Origin: Brevundimonas sp. UBA7506
Lineage (GTDB): Bacteria > Pseudomonadota > Alphaproteobacteria > Caulobacterales > Caulobacteraceae
Length of the DNA stretch: 64,000 nt
NCBI RefSeq assembly: GCF_002479495.1
Contig: NZ_DLNQ01000003.1
Location: 19,033-83,032, forward strand
Reading direction: 5' to 3'
Shown here: in pieces, positions 63,939-64,000 of the stretch
Layout: each line of letters starts with the position of its first letter
How positions within the stretch are numbered: position 1 is the first letter of the stretch
Made by a program: the position numbers and the translations under genes
Notes under the pieces: generated by a model
The model's input: only the letters and a program-made list of their open reading frames with translations
Told to the model about the DNA's origin: nothing
Database searches by the model: none

Positions 63939-63969
63939 CCCGGAGCGAGACCTTTCGGTCTGCTCCGGG
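63939..63969 (-). terminator. Hairpin directly after the outer-membrane protein stop
   Basis: Stem of 13 bp with one bulged base (63939-63952 with 63957-63969), loop TTTC. Begins 12 bp past the TAA at 63981; no T-run follows, so it may be an mRNA 3'-end stabiliser together with the next hairpin. Confidence 0.5.
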
Positions 63970-63980
63970 GACTTCATGCC

Positions 63981-64000
63981 TTAGAAGTTGATGTCGATGG
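63981..64000 (-). CDS. C-terminal end of a probable outer-membrane protein (5' part outside window)
   Basis: The last visible codons read IDINF then TAA. A terminal Phe after alternating hydrophobic residues is the outer-membrane beta-barrel insertion signal, as in porins and TonB receptors. Two hairpins follow. Too short for any family assignment. Confidence 0.4.

Overview
The window is about two-thirds G+C, densely coded, and looks like a chromosomal segment of an alphaproteobacterium of the family Caulobacteraceae, most likely Brevundimonas or a close relative. Grounds: the argB - pyrimidine 5'-nucleotidase - dapD block, PhaR/thiolase of PHA metabolism, a short PutA without a DNA-binding domain facing an Lrp-type regulator, a large TonB-dependent receptor, and many 4-bp ATGA/GTGA gene overlaps. 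The genus is inference from gene content; no rRNA, tRNA, insertion sequence, phage gene or CRISPR array was seen.

0-24.7 kb is a cell-surface glycan and secretion region. A minus-strand operon reads unknown 105-aa protein - gspE - sulfotransferase - GT2 - gspF, so two carbohydrate-type enzymes sit inside a type II secretion gene pair. Next to it is an abundant-looking secreted protein with its own terminator. Then come methyltransferases, rmlA/rmlD, several glycosyltransferases, galE, a mannose-1-phosphate guanylyltransferase fused to an AGE-type epimerase domain, a serralysin-type RTX protease and a second sulfotransferase. DUF4214-like modules recur here: one in each of three cytoplasmic enzymes and four in the RTX protease.

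24.7-30.6 kb is mostly housekeeping (argB, nucleotidase, dapD, thiolase, hemolysin III, phaR). 30.7-34.3 kb holds a type I secretion ABC transporter and adaptor next to an AprI/Inh-type protease inhibitor, the natural partners of the serralysin 7-10 kb away. 34.3-41.4 kb has a lipid-linked sugar transfer set (membrane protein, DPM1-like GT2, ArnT-like transferase), HMG-CoA lyase, two methyltransferases and a hydrolase-TPR fusion. 41.5-45.2 kb is proline catabolism (putA/putR). 45.3-48.3 kb is another glycan set (GT4, GSCFA, WcbI).

48.3-52.2 kb is phosphate/phosphonate uptake (pstS-like, phnE, phnD, phnC). 52.4-59.6 kb is dominated by polyamines: an ODC-type decarboxylase, a deoxyhypusine-synthase-like protein, and agmatine deiminase plus N-carbamoylputrescine amidase, with a lipoprotein, a PAP2 acid phosphatase and a beta-helix protein between. 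The end holds a TonB-dependent receptor preceded by three tandem Pho-box repeats, a KpsS-like capsule enzyme and the last residues of an outer-membrane protein. Phosphate starvation probably controls pstS and this receptor.
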